Shown here in pieces: positions 62,107 to 64,000 of a stretch of DNA of 64,000 nt (position 1 is the stretch's first letter; every line of letters begins with the position of its first letter). The notes under the pieces were generated by a model. The model ran no database searches and was not told the DNA's origin. It saw only the letters and a program-made list of their open reading frames with translations. The stretch is from Xenophilus aerolatus (GTDB taxonomy: Bacteria > Pseudomonadota > Gammaproteobacteria > Burkholderiales > Burkholderiaceae_C). The stretch covers positions 310,001 through 374,000 of the forward strand of contig QAIB01000005.1 in the NCBI GenBank assembly GCA_030418545.1. Reading direction: 5' to 3'. Both the position numbers and the translations under genes were made by a program.

Positions 62107-62355
62107 ATGACACTCTCCGAGTTCTTCGCCGCCGAGCGCGGTGCCCAGGCCCGCCTTGCCAGGGCGCTTGAAGTCGCTGCCCCCTTGCTCAGCGCGTGGG
62201 CTTCGGAGAATCCTGATACGCGACGACGAGTGCCGGCGGAGCGATGCCCAGACATCGAGCGTGCCACTGGCGGCGCCGTGCGCTGCGAAGACCTGCGCCC
62301 CGACGTCGCTTGGGACGTGTTGCGCATGCAGGTAGGGGAGGGCGCCCATGTCTGA
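62107..62355 (+). CDS. YdaS/Cro-like regulator
   Basis: 82 residues. A HTH (about 12-33, ARLARALEVAAPLLSAWASE) and the YdaS signature RRVPAERCPDIERATGGAVRCEDLRPD. Such proteins act as Cro-type antirepressors. The predicted transcript would begin only about 2-5 nt before the ATG, so the mRNA may be leaderless. Confidence 0.85.
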   Translation: MTLSEFFAAERGAQARLARALEVAAPLLSAWASENPDTRRRVPAERCPDIERATGGAVRCEDLRPDVAWDVLRMQVGEGAHV

Positions 62356-62380
62356 GGCCCCGAAAGATGACCCTCTAGCT

Positions 62381-62893
62381 CTACCAGTCCCGGCGATTGA
62401 AATCAGGGACGGAAACGAGGCGACTCGAAGGGGGAGCGGGGGTTGCGCGCTCGAGGCGATAGGCAAAGCTGCACAAACCGCAGCGAGCCACGCCTCCGAC
62501 GACATGGAGCACGCTCTTCTTTCCGGCGTCGAAGCACGTCTGACACAGGAAATGATGGGGCTCATCCGGGCGCTCAACCAGTTCGGCCTGCGGGCGCAGC
62601 TCATAGGCAAAGACGCTCCCGACCGCGCCGATTTTTGCCAAGCGGTAGCGAGCCTTCTCAGCCTGAGCAGCCTCCAGTTCGCGTACGCGCTGGCCAAGAG
62701 CATGGAGCGCGGCATCTTTGTCGATGGTGGCCGCCAGTACCTGGCTGAGCTGCATTTGGGTGTCCAGGACCTGTTTCGTGAGGTCAGCCTGGAGGGTCGC
62801 CGCTTTCTGGCGGTCGCGCTCGTCGATGAGCGCTCGGGCAATCGCTCCCACGGTCCCCAGGGAGGACATGAGCTGTGAGATTTCGACGGACAT
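62381..62893 (-). CDS. Phage protein with coiled coil and two CxxC pairs
   Basis: 170 residues from MSVEISQLMSSLGTVG. The middle is a coiled coil (DKDAALHALGQRVRELEAAQ) and the end holds LCQTCFDAGKKSVLH and RCGLCSFAYR, a likely zinc knuckle. It runs opposite to the surrounding plus-strand genes; a plus-strand reading of the same DNA lacks motifs. Function unknown. Confidence 0.7.
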   Translation of the reverse strand: MSVEISQLMSSLGTVGAIARALIDERDRQKAATLQADLTKQVLDTQMQLSQVLAATIDKDAALHALGQRVRELEAAQAEKARYRLAKIGAVGSVFAYELRPQAELVERPDEPHHFLCQTCFDAGKKSVLHVVGGVARCGLCSFAYRLERATPAPPSSRLVSVPDFNRRDW

Positions 62894-62965
62894 GGCGGCG
62901 TGCAGGCTGTTGCGCTGCCCGGAATGGTAGCGATCCGGCGTCGGTCGCTGAACAACGGAGGCGCC

Positions 62966-63367
62966 GTGGCTGAAGGCGAACAGGTGCCCCCGGTCGCGCA
63001 GGCCATGTGGCGCGCCTTCGATGGAAAGAACTTGCGGGCCGTGGCGGCGCACTTCGGCGTGGCCACGGCTGATGCATATCGCGCGATCACGGCTGTGGCC
63101 GATCGCGCTGCGCGTCTGGTCAGGCTGCAGACGGCGGGCGCTTCGCTTTCTTCAACGCAGCGCGCGTGGCTTTCCTTTCGTCTGAGGTCCGTTGTTCCAT
63201 GTCGATCAGTGTCTCCGTGCCCCCGGTGCTTGCCTATGGCAGCGAGGAGGGCGTCCCTGCCATCCCGGCCGGCCATGACGTCGAGCTGGCCGCGTTCAAC
63301 ACGGTGCGCAACTACGCGCGGCGCGTGGCGGGCGGCGTGGATGCGCTGGCCGACCGGGTCGGCATGA
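62966..63367 (+). CDS. Possible small regulator ahead of the CII-like gene
   Basis: 133 residues from a GTG with GGAGG 5 nt upstream. The first 60 residues look real (AMWRAFDGKNLRAVAAHFGV, a HTH-like stretch) but the last 56 overlap the CII-like gene in another frame and are Arg/Ser-rich. The true protein may be shorter or frameshifted. Confidence 0.4.
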   Translation: MAEGEQVPPVAQAMWRAFDGKNLRAVAAHFGVATADAYRAITAVADRAARLVRLQTAGASLSSTQRAWLSFRLRSVVPCRSVSPCPRCLPMAARRASLPSRPAMTSSWPRSTRCATTRGAWRAAWMRWPTGSA

Positions 63368-63747
63368 ACCGGAACACGCTGCTGCACAAGACCAACCCGG
63401 ACAACACCACGCATCACCTCTCGCTGAAGGAAGCGGTGCGCGTGCAGCGCGAGACGGCCGACTATTCGATCCTGCATGCGATGGCGAACGCGCTGGGCCA
63501 CACGGCCACGAAGGCGACGCCGGACCAGGCGGGCGGCGACCCGGTCGAGGCGTTCATGCGGCTGCAGGCGGCGCACGCGGACCTGGTCCGCGCGCTGGCC
63601 GACGCGGTGCTGGGCGGGGAGGCCGCCGTCACGCCCAACCAGATGCGTCGCGTGGACGCGATGGCGCAGGAGGCGATTGCGACCGTCGGTCACGCGATGG
63701 CGATGCTGCGCGGGCGCATGCGGCCGGCGCCGGAGCGCGCGCCATGA
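63199..63747 (+). CDS. Phage CII-like regulatory protein (CP76 type)
   Basis: 182 residues. AFNTVRNYARRVAGGVDALADRVGMNRNTLLHKTNP is the HTH of the phage CII/CP76 family and SLKEAVRVQRETADYSILHAMANALG follows, as in P2-like relatives. It would activate the lysogenic promoter or early genes. The start may be shortened to a codon nearer residue 29. Confidence 0.85.
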   Translation: MSISVSVPPVLAYGSEEGVPAIPAGHDVELAAFNTVRNYARRVAGGVDALADRVGMNRNTLLHKTNPDNTTHHLSLKEAVRVQRETADYSILHAMANALGHTATKATPDQAGGDPVEAFMRLQAAHADLVRALADAVLGGEAAVTPNQMRRVDAMAQEAIATVGHAMAMLRGRMRPAPERAP

Positions 63748-63980
63748 GCGGCACCCGTGCGGGCGCGGCCAAGCGCCGGGCTGCCGTGGCCGCCGTGGTG
63801 GCCGAGGCGGGCACGATTGACCACGTCGACCTGGCGCGCTTCGAGACGTTCACGCTGGATCGGCTGCGCTCAGCGGCGTCGTGCCGATGCCGCCGGACGT
63901 GCAGCCCGGCATCTACGGCGACATCGGCGAGAGCTGGTGGAACGAGACCGTTTCGGCGGGCAACTTCGTGCGCGAGCTGA
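63744..63980 (+). CDS. Hypothetical protein, frame broken after about 45 residues
   Basis: The ATG overlaps the CII-like stop (ATGA). About 45 residues look coding (AKRRAAVAAVVAEAGTIDHV then LARFETFTLDRLRS), then the frame turns into Arg/Ser-rich noise while another frame becomes protein-like (63881 onward). A deletion, frameshift or assembly error is likely in 63860-63885. Confidence 0.4.
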   Translation: MSGTRAGAAKRRAAVAAVVAEAGTIDHVDLARFETFTLDRLRSAASCRCRRTCSPASTATSARAGGTRPFRRATSCAS

Positions 63981-64000
63981 ACGAGCTCGATGTCGATGCG
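63881..64000 (+). CDS. N-terminal part of a head-maturation protease (ClpP-like), partial
   Basis: Forty residues from a GTG to the window end; IYGDIGESWWNETVSAGNF then VRELNELDVDA matches the opening of ClpP-type prohead proteases of siphophages, which continue with an INSPGG motif outside the window. There is no ribosome site, and the frame differs by +2 from the gene before it. Called by resemblance of a short segment, hence moderate confidence. Confidence 0.5.
   Translation, partial: MPMPPDVQPGIYGDIGESWWNETVSAGNFVRELNELDVDA

Larger units (their letters stand above)
51135..64000. mobile_element. Prophage of tailed-phage type, left part
   Basis: It begins at the tRNA-Arg 3' end with an integrase gene pointing at the tRNA, followed by early genes (methyltransferases, dNMP kinase, small proteins), a LexA/CI-type repressor, a YdaS/Cro-like gene and a CII-like gene, then an apparent head-protease fragment. 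The right end and most structural genes lie outside the window, so completeness cannot be judged. Confidence 0.9.

Noticed and set aside
62348-62878. Plus-strand frame of 176 codons starting inside the Cro-like gene stop region
   Set aside because: The start overlap looks operon-like, but the minus strand encodes CxxC pairs and a coiled coil, whereas this frame has no motif. Some doubt remains.

Overview
The window is high-GC DNA whose gene content and order (rsmD-coaD; pth-rplY-prs-tRNA-Gln-ispE-lolB; mutM-mutY; rapZ-recN-nadK-hrcA) fit a betaproteobacterium of the Burkholderiales, most like Comamonadaceae (Variovorax/Acidovorax relatives). The host assignment is inferred from protein families, synteny and repeats, without a database search.

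Layout. 1-3225: end of an M16 peptidase gene, a divergent argP/argO pair sharing a near-perfect palindrome, rsmD and coaD. 3222-28006: a block of niche genes. It holds 5-oxoprolinase (pxpBCA), small hydrolases, a GntR-controlled ABC importer next to a phosphoribosyltransferase gene, a TPR protein, a remarkable 901-residue protein joining GH19 lysozyme, papain-type peptidase and alpha/beta-hydrolase domains, a tautomerase/LysR pair, and a peptide-type ABC importer operon (two permeases, two ATPases, two paralogous binding proteins, an amidase). 28007-42611: conserved housekeeping genes, mostly on the minus strand, with a dynamin-like GTPase gene lying between mutM and mutY.

42621-49838 is a complete-looking 7.2-kb filamentous phage (inovirus) between nadK and hrcA. 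It has a repressor, a gene-V-type ssDNA-binding protein, a HUH replication initiator, several tiny membrane proteins, a major coat protein, a TspB/pIII-like adsorption protein, a pVI-like protein, Zot, and a serine recombinase as the last gene. Imperfect 10-bp repeats at both ends are candidate attachment sites. After hrcA come a CAU-anticodon tRNA and tRNA-Arg(ACG). A tailed-phage type prophage starts at tRNA-Arg and runs off the right edge: integrase, a minus-strand early operon (two DNA methyltransferases, dNMP kinase, many small genes), a LexA/CI-type repressor, a YdaS/Cro-like gene and a CII-like gene. The sequence then jumps abruptly to a fragment resembling a head-maturation protease.

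Three dispersed non-coding repeat families occur. Family A is a 50-bp unit with eight copies, all in one orientation and all at or within 60 nt of the 3' ends of minus-strand genes. Family B comprises four 120-127 bp near-perfect palindromes, three of them filling successive gaps of one ABC operon. Family C is a 45-bp unit with two copies flanking recN. No CRISPR array, rRNA or insertion sequence was seen.
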